Shown one piece after another: positions 24,601 to 37,329 of a stretch of DNA of 64,000 bases. Numbering within the stretch: position 1 is the stretch's first letter; each line of letters begins with the position of its first letter. This DNA is from Sabellastarte sp. h YS-2021 (Eukaryota; Annelida; Polychaeta; Sabellida; Sabellidae). The position numbers and the translations under genes are program-made. Where the stretch lies: contig OZ024936.1 in NCBI GenBank assembly GCA_964017235.1, positions 31,952,040-32,016,039 of the forward strand. The letters run 5' to 3'. Under the pieces are notes generated by a model. That model was not told the DNA's origin, searched no databases, and saw nothing but the letters and a program-made list of their open reading frames with translations.

Positions 24601-27600
24601 TTTATGCTAATATTATATAAAACAGTGGTTTGAATGTCAAGTTGAACACATATGGCGAGACATGTAAAATGTAAGCAACCACAAGATTTTGTGGACCAAG
24701 TTTCAAAACTCCAATTACATAAGTAAATGAAATTATCTAGAGTTCGGAATTCATTAAGGTCCTTAGGGGTGTTAAACAAAATTTTAAACATACCCACTTC
24801 ACAGGAAGTGACTGCTCCCATTTTGCCATCAAACCACAGATCACATGACAGCATGTTGTTTTCATGACTCAGTTCAGGCACTACGCGAACAGGATTAAGA
24901 TGAGTCTGAAATATAGTTGTTGTAAATAATATTAAAATAACAGTATTAATAAGTAAGTTTAAATAACATTTTGCTAATATGAGTATGTGAACAGTATTTA
25001 CAGGAGTGATAAATAACATTAAGTTGCCAGGATTAGTGTATTTGAAAGTTACTGTAGTAAATAACAGAGTGTGGATGAGTCAATCAGGAAGTGTTGATAG
25101 TATGTGACAGCAGCATTAATAATCAAGTTGCAAAAACAGTAAATCCCATTACTGAAGAGTGTACACGATTAGTTATTGCAACCAAAATGTTAGTTGTAGC
25201 AGGCCAAAGATATTTAGTCATTTGCAGCTGAAAAGATCGCCTATTACTACTAAGTACAGCAATGCTAATTCAATAACGTATTTTTAACATATTTATCTCC
25301 TTTACTTGCTACTCAGACCACCATAATTTAGCTCAATAATTTATCTTCCAAACATATAAACTTACAACTTGCAAAAGTGGGTGTAAGATATAGGTTGTGC
25401 GATTTACAATTATATCTAACGGAAATTCCCGTATGTGCTGTGCTACTGATTGTGGATTTAGTTATATATGTTGTTATGTATAATATCATCAGTCTGTTCA
25501 TCCTTTGCAATATCTAGCTCCAAATATGTCAATCAAGATTTTGTACTACATGGTGCAGTGATACACGATATCACTAATTATATCATATGTGATTTATGTG
25601 ATTCATACAATTGAAGAAAACACTGAATCCACTTATTAGCTAATTAATGCCACTGTTCCACTGTCAGGAGTTACCAAGGCCTTGCTGTGAGCGATTATTT
25701 AAGCTACCATTGCTTTACCATTAAAAAGATAAGTTGTGCTTCCCATTAAGATAACTCTTATCACCTAATCCAGCATGGTATGATTTAAGAACATAACTGG
25801 TGATACCAAATTGCAACCACAGTTGGTAAGCTGGGGAGATTAAGCAGGAAACTCATAAGATCTGTTTTCTTCTTCTGGGACATGCTTACCTGTAGCAGAA
25901 AGATTAGTGGTATCTTAAACCAAGTAGAGAGAGCCCTGTGGTGCATTGGGAAACACACCTGCACCTGGATCTGCCATCCAAAACCCCGGACCCTATGTGG
26001 GACAGTTGGTAGTTGCTTACCAATGCCAAACAGATAACAGTGAAGAATCTTGACAACTATTATGTGCTGATTTCCTAGGTCCTTATAACTACTCGTTGCG
26101 ACATAACCCATACAGTGTGTTGAGAGGGAAGTTAAACCCAAATAAATCAAACCTGAAATTGAGTAGACTAGATAAATGGTAAAGTTGATAAAAATAGGTT
26201 CTATCACTGAAAACATAAGTCATAATGTTTTAAAACATCTTTTTAAAACTGGGACTGAGACCTACGATCACGATAAATCAAAGAAATAGTTCTATAACCA
26301 AAAAGATATGGGCTATACAATTAAGAAAGTACCTGAAATATTTATTTGCTATTGAACTGGTTATTCAAAGAGCCATTCTTTCAATAGAACTGGTAACAAT
26401 AAAGGCAGTCAAAAAATCTGAATGGCATACATCAATGTATGTTTATGTACGCTTCTTTGAAATTGCTGTTTTTGAAATGTTATGCATCTTTAGACTGACG
26501 ATGTTTATCATAACAAAACTTGAACATCTACAAAAAGATAAACATCTTTGATAGGCTTGTTTTCTTTGCAAATACATTTATCATCAGCATTGTTGGTGTA
26601 AATGTATCACTAATGTCTGTAACGGTTATAGACAGTATTCTGTTGCAGTTTTATATTTTCTTTTTGTAGCATGACGAAGGTTTTAGCAACTTGTCCATTT
26701 ATGTTTTGCATTGAAACCGCTGTTATTAGCTATTAATTTACAAAAGTGACATATAGATGGCCGGGCAAATTGTTTTCTAATACATTTCATTATTGTATAC
26801 ATGTCAATATGTGCATGCCACTATAATGAATAATATATCCTATTTAATTCTACAAAATATGCTGCAAACCAGTATGGTGGGTGAAATCTAATCTAATGTG
26901 TACTTTTATAGCGCTTAATCTCCATCTATTGACAAACTCTGACAAACTCTAAGGCACAAATGAACAAACCAATGTGAATAATCATAAGTCCAATAACTTA
27001 GCACAGCCATTACCAAAGAGAGGTAGGAGTGACAGAAATATCAAAATATCAAAAGAAAAACCAAGGCCAGTTTGGATGGCTTGTAGAGTGTGGATTGAAA
27101 GGGAGGAACTGACAAATATTGATGTTCAGGGTGACTACCCCTGGTGCTGTAGAAGGAAGTGCTAAGAAACAAGGTATGGTCCCAAAATAACTAGGAGAAC
27201 CACTGTGTAAGAATTTATAAACCAATGTTGCGGTTTTGAAAATACAGCAGTCATTTACAGGCAGCCAGGCAGCCACTGAAGTCACTTAAGGATGGGGTAA
27301 CATTATTGTACATTCCCTGATTTGTAACAATACTTGCAAGAGTGTTCTGAACACTCTACAGCTTATTCTGATTGAAACATGACAAACCTCTAAACAGAGA
27401 GTTACAGTAGTTCACACGACTGCTAACCAAGGCATTTATCAGCAAAGACACAAGGTCTTTGGCACATATCTTGATCACCTCAAGATAAGTGAGGATGCTA
27501 GAGGTATCAGGATGAAGACTGTTCTTAAGGTAGTTGGGACCTCATGATCACTGGTGCTAAATACTCTGGACATCTTCTTTTCAGCAAACAGCTATTATCA

Positions 27601-30600
27601 CTATTATTATTTGTTGACACATAATTCTTGACATACAATCAATTGTTCAAAAGTAATTTTACATAGATAATTCACAAATATAGATTGTTCACAAACATCA
27701 ACATATTGAACATATTGGTTCCGTATTTGTTTATTACTTTTCACTTTTTGTATAATCTCTTTTCTCTTAGATTCCAATCATGTATTTTTCTAATTAAGTT
27801 GCTTCTTATCTGTTCTTTCTACCATTTATTGGACCGATTTCAGTCTCAAATCTGAGCCTTCTGTCTCAGATTTTGCCTATTCTCAAATCTGAGCCTTCTG
27901 GCTCAGGTAAGTTTTCGTCTCAATTAGTTTTCACAGAAGGGGTCTCAGTTGTGACCAAGCTCAAATTACCAGAGATTGCACGATCATTTGAACCTGTTCC
28001 CCGGACTTCGAGAATGATACAAAAAAACTTACCACAAAACTGTAGTTTCCTGGCCCCACATCAGTCATGTCAATCCACTGACAGTCTGTTGTGTGATCAT
28101 ATAAATCCCCACAGCCAACAGCTAAACCTACAGTATACAGTTTGCACCTGGCAGGTGTGTTTACTGTTTAAAGCCTAAATGTGATGGGTTAATGTCACTG
28201 AGAATCATTCATTTGCTGGTGTTTGTATATTAACACCTCCATGCTCTAAATTCATTCCAAAACCACATGCAGAATTATGTGATATACTACCAGCAAGGAA
28301 ACTGTATTTAAAAGGCTGAATTGAATAAAAACTCATGTGCATAAAATAGTTTCCCAGTACTGGTAAAATAACATTTAGCAGATTCAGGTTTTAAATGACT
28401 GGAAATTACTCACTGCGCAGACAACCATTAGGGGACATGTCCAGAAACTTGGATTTTTTTTGTTTTTTTTTTTGTATCCAGAATATGATCCAAAATTCAC
28501 TTACTCCTTTAGTCAAGGTCTACCATAAGAAAAAAATAAGAAAATATCTTTGTTGTCAGGGAGACAGAAACACAAATAAAACAGACAAATGAATGCACCC
28601 AAAACATAATGGTGGAGGTAATGAGTATTTAGTTTTGAGAGTTGACATGTAAAATGGAATATAACATTTTTTCAACATTACAAAATGCATTTGTAAATCA
28701 GCTGTTTTTTTTAATATAATTAAATTCATGTGTGTTATTAAGTAAATGTGTTAGCTATGATATTGGTTATTCTTAAAACACAACAGAAGAAAAATATATA
28801 TTGTGTCGGAGAAAGTAATTAATGACAATAATCAAATTTAGCAGGACATATTTGTTATCATTATTGAGATTCACATCTATATGCCTATTAGAGTAAGAAA
28901 TCTAAAATTCGCCACATATCTGAAATTCGCCACATGTGAAAATACTAATAAAATAAATGAATTGTGGTGAGATTTGTTAACTGTATAGTAAATTAAGGCT
29001 TTTTGAACTGAAAAATACCAATTTTTGGACAAAAACATCATTTTCTTCATAAAATTAACTAAGGTTTTAGAGGTGGCGAATTTTAGATTCCTGGCGAATT
29101 TTAGATTTCTTACTCTATGTACTTATAAAAGCAAAACAAATATAGGAGGACACTGGCGGACAAGATATGTGTAACCCTTGTGCAAAAATGCATTGTTTAT
29201 TACCTTGATCATCATTCTCATCACAGTTAAATGCCCCTTTGTAGTTTCTGAGACACAAGCTGTCCCTGAGACAGTAGCTTGCTTTATGTCCCTCTGCTGC
29301 CAAGTTACCCTGGGAATCCAAGATATCATAGGAAGCAAAGTTCTCAAAACTGTGATAGTGCCTGTAAAACATACAAAAATAACCTGAACAAAATTATATA
29401 TCCAGTCTTATATTTCAAAATTATAAAGTGTTGGTATGTTCATTCACATTAAAATGTTTTATCAGTGCATGTAGCATTTGACTCTTGGCCAGGCCATGCA
29501 TATATATAACAAACGGTGGCTTCATAACTCCCACCCAAGGGTAGTTAGTGTAGTGGTGAAAAAAAACTGGATTATCGATCCAGATAAACTTTAAAAAGGA
29601 CCAAACCATGGGTAAACCACAGTGTGAAAATATAACCCTGATCAGATGAATATTTGAGAGTTATGTATTCAGACATTGCCCAACTCTTAGCCAGAAGTAG
29701 GACCCACTTTGTCTACATATATGACTCTGATCCAATGTATAGTTTTTGTTTCATGCAAGTGGACAAAGAAACAGGCAGACAAACAGGTGAACTTACATGA
29801 TTACAACACCTTCAACCCTCTCGTTCGGGGTAATACAGTGGGTAAAATAATTCTGTTTTTTTTAACGTTTTGACTAATTGACCTGCACTGCTTTTAACCA
29901 GTATGACAAACATATTTTCAAGTTTACATATGCACTAAAAACTCCTAAACTTCCAAACATCAATTGACATGGGTTCATGAAAACTTTATATGTCATATAC
30001 CTCATAACCTCAAAGTTAAACTTGTTTGGATAAACATACACATTAAAAATTTTACAAAGTATAGATCATCTACTAGGGTAGAATGGCTTTGTTTTTATCG
30101 TTTGCAACATCCTGTTTTTACTATTGCTTGTCAAGTTTTATTCCTCTCACCTACACACTAAAAACCCAACACTTTGAAGTTTGAAATTTTAAACTTTCTT
30201 TTAAAACATTTGGTAACCATGTATCCACTACAAAAGCTTTATGCAAGAAGATTATCCATTGTAGTATTTAATATGCAACTAACTCATGACACTTATGCCA
30301 TATCCAGCCTCCAGGATCCACCGGAGAATAAAAGGTCCTGCTTCCAAAGTTCCAGATAATGCTGGCAAACACCAACAAGACACGCTTGTGTTCAAACCAG
30401 TCTGTCAGCAAAAGAACCACAAAATATGCTTGAAGCACTCATCAAGAAAACTTCCATTGTAACATTTTTGGATTTCGAATGAGACTAATATTTTGACACT
30501 GCACATTACCTAAGGATTGATTTTGTATAACATAAAATAACAAAACATAACAAAACAACCTGCTTAGTTTTACTGTTTTATTTTTATAAAATTTAATTTA

Positions 30601-31909
30601 ATTTAATCTATGTTTTTAGAGTACACAGCGTCTCTTTATTTATTTATTTATTTGGGGTTTTACGTCGCTTTCAACACTGTACAGGTCATATCACGACGGG
30701 TAGTTGGAATGGCAGAGGAAACCAGTACATACAGTTCGTCAAGGTTCTGTACTGTAAACTGCCGACCAATGCCAAGCAACTACCAGTTTTCCCACTTGAG
30801 GCCGTGCCAGGGACCAAACCCTAGCCTCAGAGATAGGAGGCGAGAGTGTTACCACTCTGCCACCGTGGCCCCCCATATACAATGTCTCGGAAGAGCATCA
30901 AATCTGTCAGTCTTGAAGGCTAAAACAATATAGCTAATATCTAAAGAATTTGTTCTTGATGTAGATAAATATAATTTCTATTTCTGTGGAATTATGTGTC
31001 TTGTTTTTCTGCGCTGAAATTTACAAGTGTTACCCCAAGTATATACAGGAGTAAAACATTAAAAGCTCATACTTTGATTTAACGATTGTGCCAAGACTGG
31101 AAGAGGTAGCTTAGCAAGAGTAGGATACTATGATTTTATGAGAGTCGAAAGGAGTTGATAAGATGACATATTTAAATAAAAGAAGTTTGGATAAAAGAGG
31201 TTATCTTGTATATACCAGTAGAGTTTGGTTTGATCTTGAATGCAGAAGAAGATGCACATCCTTCTTCCAGTGCACAAGACATTTCCTCCAGAGACCTGTG
31301 TTGTATGTTTGCTGTGACTAATGTTATCAAAGGATCAGGAACCAAGTCAGGAAGATTCGCTGAAAGCAGTTGTTACACTTAGATGTTTCACAAGTAATTG
31401 CAGGTGATGCAATGTGTCAAAAATACAGCTGATATGTCATGTCTAAGAGCATTGCAATGGTTAAAAATATATTCATAAAACTGTATTCATAAGACTGGAA
31501 TACTTGTATTCTTTGCAAATCATAAAATGCTGTGCAGGAAGTATGTGGATAACACAGCAACTATTCTATAGCTTTAATAAATCGAGTCATATTAATACAG
31601 ACAAAATTTTAGATGTAGCTTACCCGTACTGTGAGATATTAAAGATGTAAGCATCTGAAAAGGAGAGTATTTGACAACATCACTGAACAAAAAAAAACAT
31701 TAAAGAGAAACATACTATACGTGATAAGAACTTTTTTAAATATGACTCTGTTATAAAAATTGTTATACTCACTGTGACAAATTACTAGTATTTCTCGTTC
31801 ATTTTCTTTAACCTTTGAGTCTATCAATAAAAAGAAAAAAAGTCAAATTATGTTTAAAAAAATTAAACATAATATACTGCATAATACTCACCAAAATTCT
31901 TGTAAACAT
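21694..31909 (-). CDS. Secreted lysyl oxidase with C-terminal cysteine-rich/EGF-like modules (copy 1), nine exons
   Basis: Exons on the minus strand: 31,909-31,892; 31,654-31,624; 31,359-31,216; 30,401-30,284; 29,361-29,204; 28,127-28,033; 24,905-24,794; 23,170-23,033; 21,881-21,694. All have GT-AG borders and phases agree, giving 333 residues. Residues 1-17, [17 protein letters not shown], look like a signal peptide split over two tiny exons. The catalytic domain starts at about [10 protein letters not shown] (18) and has [13 protein letters not shown] with copper-ligand His 103, 105 and 107. EGHKASYC holds LTQ Lys 130, and [15 protein letters not shown] holds LTQ Tyr 166; the domain closes with ENNMLSCDL. 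Lysyl oxidases oxidise peptidyl lysine to allysine to crosslink collagen or elastin-like matrix; family knowledge. Residues 227-271 form an eight-Cys EB-like module (CEIDSDC, CKCQSGY) and 273-333 an EGF-like one ([21 protein letters not shown]). First-exon choice is the least certain part. Confidence 0.88.
23876..24305. repeat. Foldback element built from a caaatcggccc repeat
   Basis: The left arm (23,876-23,985) has five direct copies of roughly 'ggccctgggcaaatcggccc'. The right arm (24,205-24,302) has the reverse complement repeated four times (gggggccgatttgac). The arms could form a long imperfect hairpin around a 220-bp AT-rich centre. It sits in the intron between exons 7 and 8 of lysyl oxidase copy 1. 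Confidence 0.8.
24340..24495 (-). mobile_element. Degenerate tRNA-derived SINE
   Basis: Reverse orientation: gggattttacattcctttcaa at the 3' end, and a tRNA-like head read on the minus strand as cctagtgggttagcaggtct and gggtttgactcc. The middle is partly deleted. Confidence 0.5.
25925..26150 (+). mobile_element. Degenerate tRNA-derived SINE
   Basis: Carries gccctgtggtgcattgggaa at the head, then the family body (gttggtagttgcttaccaat), tactcgttgcgacataaccc and the end gggaagttaaacccaaataaa. It lies in the intron between exons 6 and 7 of lysyl oxidase copy 1. Confidence 0.65.
27045..27570 (-). pseudogene. CR1-like LINE fragment, C-terminal RT region
   Basis: The minus strand reads [35 protein letters not shown], then LARIVTNQ, and after a frame change [18 protein letters not shown]. 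This is the SRLDYCNSLL...LQxVQNxAAR...YKxLxG order of CR1-like enzymes. Several stops are present. Confidence 0.65.
28891..29115. mobile_element. MITE with 25-bp terminal inverted repeats and TA target duplication
   Basis: The left end gagtaagaaatctaaaattc is matched by the right end gaattttagatttcttactc, with gcca continuing the match. Each side carries the aaattcgcca motif twice. TA flanks the element at 28,889-28,890 and 29,116-29,117. The 225-bp length without coding capacity fits a Tc1/mariner-type MITE. It ends 88 bp downstream of exon 5 of lysyl oxidase copy 1, inside the intron. Confidence 0.75.
30635..30873 (-). mobile_element. tRNA-derived SINE, full length
   Basis: Reverse orientation: (attt)n, ggggttttacgtcgctttca, cacgacgggtagttgga, gcagaggaaaccagta, and the head complement ggcgagagtgttaccactct...ccaccgtggcccc. 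It lies upstream of exon 4 of lysyl oxidase copy 1. Confidence 0.85.
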
Positions 31910-32786
31910 TTTGGTAAATCTGTAGCAATATCTGCCGTAAACTATAATTTTTCCAATTTCTGATATATACCTTCTCTTTCTTTAACTGACGCGCTGTGTA
32001 ATTCCTCGTCGGACTTGATTTATTGTTGCAATACTTTCACTTATTGTTCAACTCATCTGAGTGTTTTCTTAGCCTGATTCAAGAACATTGTAACAGGAGT
32101 TACAGGAACACAAAGGTGTTTATGAGTATGAGATTGATAAATTAATTGCATGTGTGAGACGTATTTGAAATATTTAGGAGAGGCTATGGCAAATAGAATA
32201 ACACTTCTTTATGGTCAAAATGCTTTAATAACATGTTGTACCAGTAATTGTTTTTATACATAGCGTAGACACATTAAGTAATGTTAAAACACTAGTTGAT
32301 AATAATGTCACTACTAAATCATTTATCTGTAACTTTGCAATCTTAACACAAACGATACTCTTGTGCATCCTAAATAACTCTATTTGCTGTACCTTTTTAC
32401 TAATGCACTGTTTTCCTCATAAAATATCTCAGAGCGTAGTTTTAACACCAGTATCAAATTTCGGTATCTTTAAAATTGTGTTTCTATAAAACCAAAATAA
32501 TAGGACATCTATTATTCGACCCTCTATTATCCGAATTTTCAATTTTCCGACCTCAAACTCATTATCCCCACTCCATTTAAAGACCACAGTGCATGAACAT
32601 TTTTTTTCATCCCTGTGCAGATTATGTGTGTAACAACACACCTGCCAAGTCCCATCTTCAAACTCCCACCAGAAAGCACATTAAAAGCCAGTTAAATCTG
32701 ACACTTGGGAAAAACACACAGATCCCTCTCTGAAACTGTGCCACATCATACAAGGTAATTTAGAACTCTGATCTCAATGTTTACAA
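31910..32786. other. Presumed 5' flank of lysyl oxidase copy 1
   Basis: Directly upstream of the inferred start codon the minus strand has a TATATA-like stretch at about 31,963-31,970 (ggtatatatcag), roughly 55-60 bases before the ATG. Its use as a TATA box is only a guess. Confidence 0.3.
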
Positions 32787-33017
32787 GGGGCCACGGTGGC
32801 AGAGTGGTAACACTCTCGCCTCCCACCTCTACGGCCGGGATTCGATCCCCGTCATGGCCGTAAGTGGGAAAGCTGGTAGTTGCTTGCCGTTGGTCGGCAG
32901 TTTACAGTACAGAACCCTAGCGAACTATATGTACTGGTTTCCTCTGCCCTTCCAACTACCCGTCGTGATATGACCTGTACAATGTTGAAAGCGACGTAAA
33001 ACCCCAAATAAATAAAA
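32787..33017 (+). mobile_element. tRNA-derived SINE with 13-bp target duplication
   Basis: The head ggggccacggtggcagagtg, B box ggattcgatcccc, the standard body, and the end gcgacgtaaaaccccaaata are close to the family consensus. The target duplication tcaatgtttacaa flanks it at 32,774-32,786 and 33,018-33,030. It is one of the youngest-looking copies here. Confidence 0.9.
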
Positions 33018-35010
33018 TCAATGTTTACAATACAAAATAGTGTAAAATGAAGTGAAATTAGTGTTTTATAAACTGTAGTGGAAAGGGTCAGCTTCAGTCC
33101 AAAAAATAAATTTTTTTCCCAGTACTTAGTGGAAAGATTCTTCTATCAAATGAACTTGAAATATATTCTGGTCACACACAAATAATAGTCTTATAATTAA
33201 TAATTGACACTACAATTTGACTGTAACTTGTGTGCAAAATAGTGAATAAGTGTGTAGTTTTATAGTGTAACAATGCAGCTTTTGATAGTGTGTCAGTTTT
33301 TAAATGTATTGATAAGCATGTTCTTCACCCAGTTCTTTTCCACATTTTCTCAAATTGGGATCAATTTTACGGCATTCATGATTATCCAAACTCCTTATTA
33401 TCAGAACAGCAAAAGTTAGCCCAAGGTTCAACAGTAAATGGTACATTGTATTATTTTTGAATGAACAGATCAATATTCATTACTAGCTCTAGTTGATCAT
33501 TAAGAACTGACAGTGACAATTTATAAAACCATCCTGTCATTATATTGGGCTACACGGCTGCCAATATTGAAAGTAAGCAGTCTGAAATGGTTCAGTACCA
33601 GGATATAGAGTTTAATACACTGGAGATCGGAACCACATTCTGATATTTTATTGACAACAGTGTGTCTTTCATACATCTACTTTTAATAACTGTAGGCATC
33701 AGATTGTAATGATCATGTAAATTTGCACCTGAAAGTTTGGATTTTTAAATGTATAAAATTCTTGTAGTCAAAGAGACGAGTAGTGTACTTTGTTGATTAT
33801 AAAACATTTTAATGTAATTTGTTGGAATTGTGTGCAAGAAATAACCAAGTTAAAGACTATACTTAAAGGTTTCATTAAAAGTTTTGCAATCCTAGCCAAA
33901 AGAAAAAAAACTAACAATTTACTAACAATGATTGATACACATTCATATATGTATGACTGTAACCAAACCATCTCTTAGAATCACATTACTTATGGTCAAT
34001 ATTTGAAATGTTATCTCTACAGAATCCTCATTCTCACACACTTTCTATTCCTCTCTGTCACTGACAATTTTAGATGGAGTCTGATTGACAGCTTTCATAT
34101 TAAAGAATATATGCCAATTATCGTGTTAAATTATAAAAACTTTTCAAACAAAATTATCCTTATTCAAAAAAAAAAAATCACTTCAAAATACAATTTAATC
34201 AGCTACATATTTAATTACATCCAATCCTTCCCAATACATTTATAACAGAAACCATTTCAAATGTGCAGTTGTGTACCTTTTATTTCATCACAACAGCTCC
34301 ACAAATGTTTTCAGGAATGTTATTCTATATGCCACTTTGAGAGGCTGTATCTCAGTGGGGGATGCTCTGATTGATGTCTGGTTTTCTTTACTGGGATTGT
34401 CTTATTCTCTGGCACACACATACAAAGTTTTAAAGAAACTTTTTTTTTCATGCACTGTGGACTTTAACCTGTTATTTTACCCCTTCTATTATCCGACCTA
34501 ATTGTTACTCCCACTGTACGACCTGTAGCTAGTCCCAGTCTGTTCTTAAATATTCAAGTATTGATATTCTTGTTGGTAGAATACACCTTGTTTGCACGTG
34601 CAAATTTCTACTACCCCACTACCATCTCTACTACCCCCACTATTGAATATCCCAGAATAGACTGCGACTACCAACAGGCCATACAGTGGTTGACACCTTC
34701 TGCTGGATAGAATGGACCCAGAATATCTGCTACCACACTTAGTATGAGGTGTCCAAAGAATAATAAAGAATAACAAAGTGTAAACAAGGATTTAATTTGG
34801 GTCCTCTTTTAGGAGGACTAAGCCATATGTAGATCCTCATTGTGTTAAGATATGATCAGATAAAAGTTTAGTGTCTTTGCAGACAGGCAAACAATTGCAC
34901 CTCTGAGGTGTCAGGGTAATCACTCAGGACACACTAGTGTACACTGTCCTAAAGCAGCAAAAGCTTCTGCTAGGTTATGTTTATGATGCTTTATTTTGTT
35001 GATAAATGTG
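33018..35010. other. No gene seen
   Basis: AT-rich DNA with only chance reading frames. I looked for lysyl oxidase exons between the duplicated 5' exons at 36-37 kb and copy 1 and found none. Confidence 0.4.
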
Positions 35011-35011
35011 T

Positions 35012-35873
35012 TTGTCATAATCTCAAACCATGGTAAAATTCTGCGTATACCGTGGTTTTGGAGGGGGTTATTCCTATTCTAACATGACAAATTATTTTAA
35101 GATAAATAATTATTGCAAATTTTACTGTAAGACGTTCATTGTTACGACAGCCATAATGAGCGATAATAGGGAGTGACAGGGTTACGCTGTATTTTACCGT
35201 TGAAGTATTTCGTCGTTTAGCCAATCAGAATCGAGGACACATCCGTGTCATGTTAGAATTGTCATTAAATAATGGAGAAATGCAGGGAGAAGTTGGATTA
35301 TCTGTTATCTCCTTGAAAAGGCTTTTACACCTTAGCATATAAACTATCCAGCGTCTCCATGGTATCCACCTCACTAGGTCTATGGAATAGTGATAATTGA
35401 TTTTGGACCTGAATATTAAGCACTATAAAATACAGAATAGGGTAGAATTACTGAAGCTAAATATTCTATTCATCAGTTTGCATTCCCTTTTTTCGTTTTC
35501 TTTGCTTTATCTCATTGATGATGGTTGCCTACCAGGTGTCCAGATGTAATTTGCCTGAGAGATTGATTTCGCTTTATGGTATAGTGGAACTGGTGATACC
35601 ATGTGACACTTTATGGTATATGTTGCCACATACACTCTTGCTTAATAGTAAAATGTAATACATATGATATCATGATAACATCATGAAAACATTGGAAAGG
35701 TATTATAATGGTGCTTCTGCACGTTTTATTGCCTTAAAATCCAAGCAGAGATCAGGGAGAAATCGTAAGTCAGAAACTGTAATATTTGTATGACAGAATT
35801 TTGTCCATTATAGGAATAACTCCCGACCATGGTATACGCAGAATTTTACCATGGTTTGAGGTTATAAAACACG
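35012..35873. repeat. Element with about 60-bp inverted termini
   Basis: The left terminus (about 35,018-35,078: ctcaaaccatggtaaaattc, tgcgtatacc, ggggttattcctat) is the inverted copy of the right terminus (about 35,811-35,873: ataggaataactcccgacca, tggtatacgcagaattttac, catggtttgaggttat). No coding capacity is visible. An internal block (35,215-35,268) recurs in reverse at 24,541-24,597 (ttctaacatgacacgg and gattctgattggctaa). Confidence 0.7.
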
Positions 35874-36049
35874 AAGGTGAAACCCGAGGGGTTTATTCAT
35901 TCAAACCATGGTAAATGTTGTCTATACTTGGACCATTTATTTCTTGCAGTTTGCAACTAAAACAGAACTACATTCTTGGAAGATAAACTTTAAATTTTAT
36001 GTTTTATAAAATTTAGTTCTTGGCAGATCAATGATGTTTCCAGGGGATC

Positions 36050-36125
36050 TCATGGGTGTAGTGGTAAAGCAGCAGCCGCATGTCTCTACCATTGGGGGTT
36101 CAAATCCTGATCACAGCAGAATGGC
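36050..36125 (+). repeat. tRNA-like SINE head
   Basis: Bases gggtgtagtggtaaagcagc form an A box region and gggggttcaaatcctg a B box. A short piece of SINE body (acagtaacttgccaatg) follows. Confidence 0.5.
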
Positions 36126-36355
36126 AAAGATTACAGTAACTTGCCAATGACTTCCAAAACAAAGTCCACAAGGAGCTATATATATGATTTTTCTGAGCGA
36201 TATAATTGTTCACTTTTATTGGACATATTGGCGTCAGTGATAGTGTTAAAACAAAACTAAAGTTGTCTTTTATCAGATTGCACATGTTAAAACCTTCCAA
36301 ACATAGCAAAGCTTTCTGGTAAATCAATCATCCAAATTTTTCAGATAAAGCTTAC

Positions 36356-37148
36356 CCATAGTGTGAGATATTAAAGCTGTAACTATCTGAAAATAGACAA
36401 TGTGACATTCTTCAAGATGTCTGATGAAAGTGTAAAAGATGTAAATACAAAATTCGAATATAACTATAAAAAATATTTCAATTATACTGCAAGTTAAGAT
36501 CCTTCACCAACTTCGATGAATTAGCCGAATACTCAGATCGTTTTAATTGCCACAATTAAACAATTTATTTTAAGCTTCATTCAACTAAAGCTATTGTTGA
36601 TTAGCATGCAATAACTCTAACATTATCAGTATTAATTCCGTTGTATATAGGAAACAAAAATAACATGAGTTATAAAGATTTATTTCATGTTTCTGCAATT
36701 AAGGATTTACTTCACATTAGACAAACCAACGCTTGTTTTCAAAAAGCTGAAGTGGACTTTGTGTTAACATATTTCTGTGGAAATGTTAAATAAATTAGCC
36801 CAAACAATATGCAAATGTAAATATGTTCAAAATGTTCATATATCTATGTTCTTAATACATGTCAGGTGCATTTTTGCCTAATTTTTTCTATTGTATTATT
36901 AAATTGTATATACTTTGTATATGATTTGATTAATAAACAAGTAACAATTAAATTATTGACTAAAATTAATAAGCACAAAAATATTACATTACTCACCAGA
37001 ATTCCTGCTGTCAAATTGAATGTTCTATACCCTGGGTATATTTGATGGAAAACTTTATCTACATAATAATGCCAGTCACCAAAATTATAATTGGCATTTT
37101 GCAAACTATTATTGACTAAAATTAATAAAATATTACATTGCTCACCAT
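36356..37148 (-). other. Duplicated 5' exons of a lysyl oxidase gene (alternative 5' end or third-copy remnant)
   Basis: A 31-nt exon at 36,386-36,356 (acceptor tattttcag, donor gtaagc) encodes IVTALISHTM plus one base. It aligns base for base with exon 2 of copy 1 (31,654-31,624, [10 protein letters not shown]): same length, phase and borders. Upstream are two related donors, tggtgagtaatg at 36,997 and tggtgagcaatg at 37,146, matching the exon 1 donor of copy 1 (ttggtgagtatt). At 37,148-37,146 the codon before the donor is ATG, so a start placed there would give M-IVTALISHTM, a short signal-peptide-like sequence. The two donors belong to a local tandem duplication (period about 150 bp). The exon could splice to 31,359 in frame. 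No further exons of a third gene were found. Confidence 0.55.
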
Positions 37149-37329
37149 AATTCTAGCTGACGTAATGTAAACAATTAATTCATACCCAGCCAATCATAAT
37201 CACTGATACAATAATATTATCTGTTAGCCATATGTTGATTGGTTAGGTAACTTTCTTTTTTGTTATGCCTGTTTTGATGACTGTAGCGTTGTTGTACATG
37301 TAGCACCATCTCAGTTTGAACAAAGTCCA

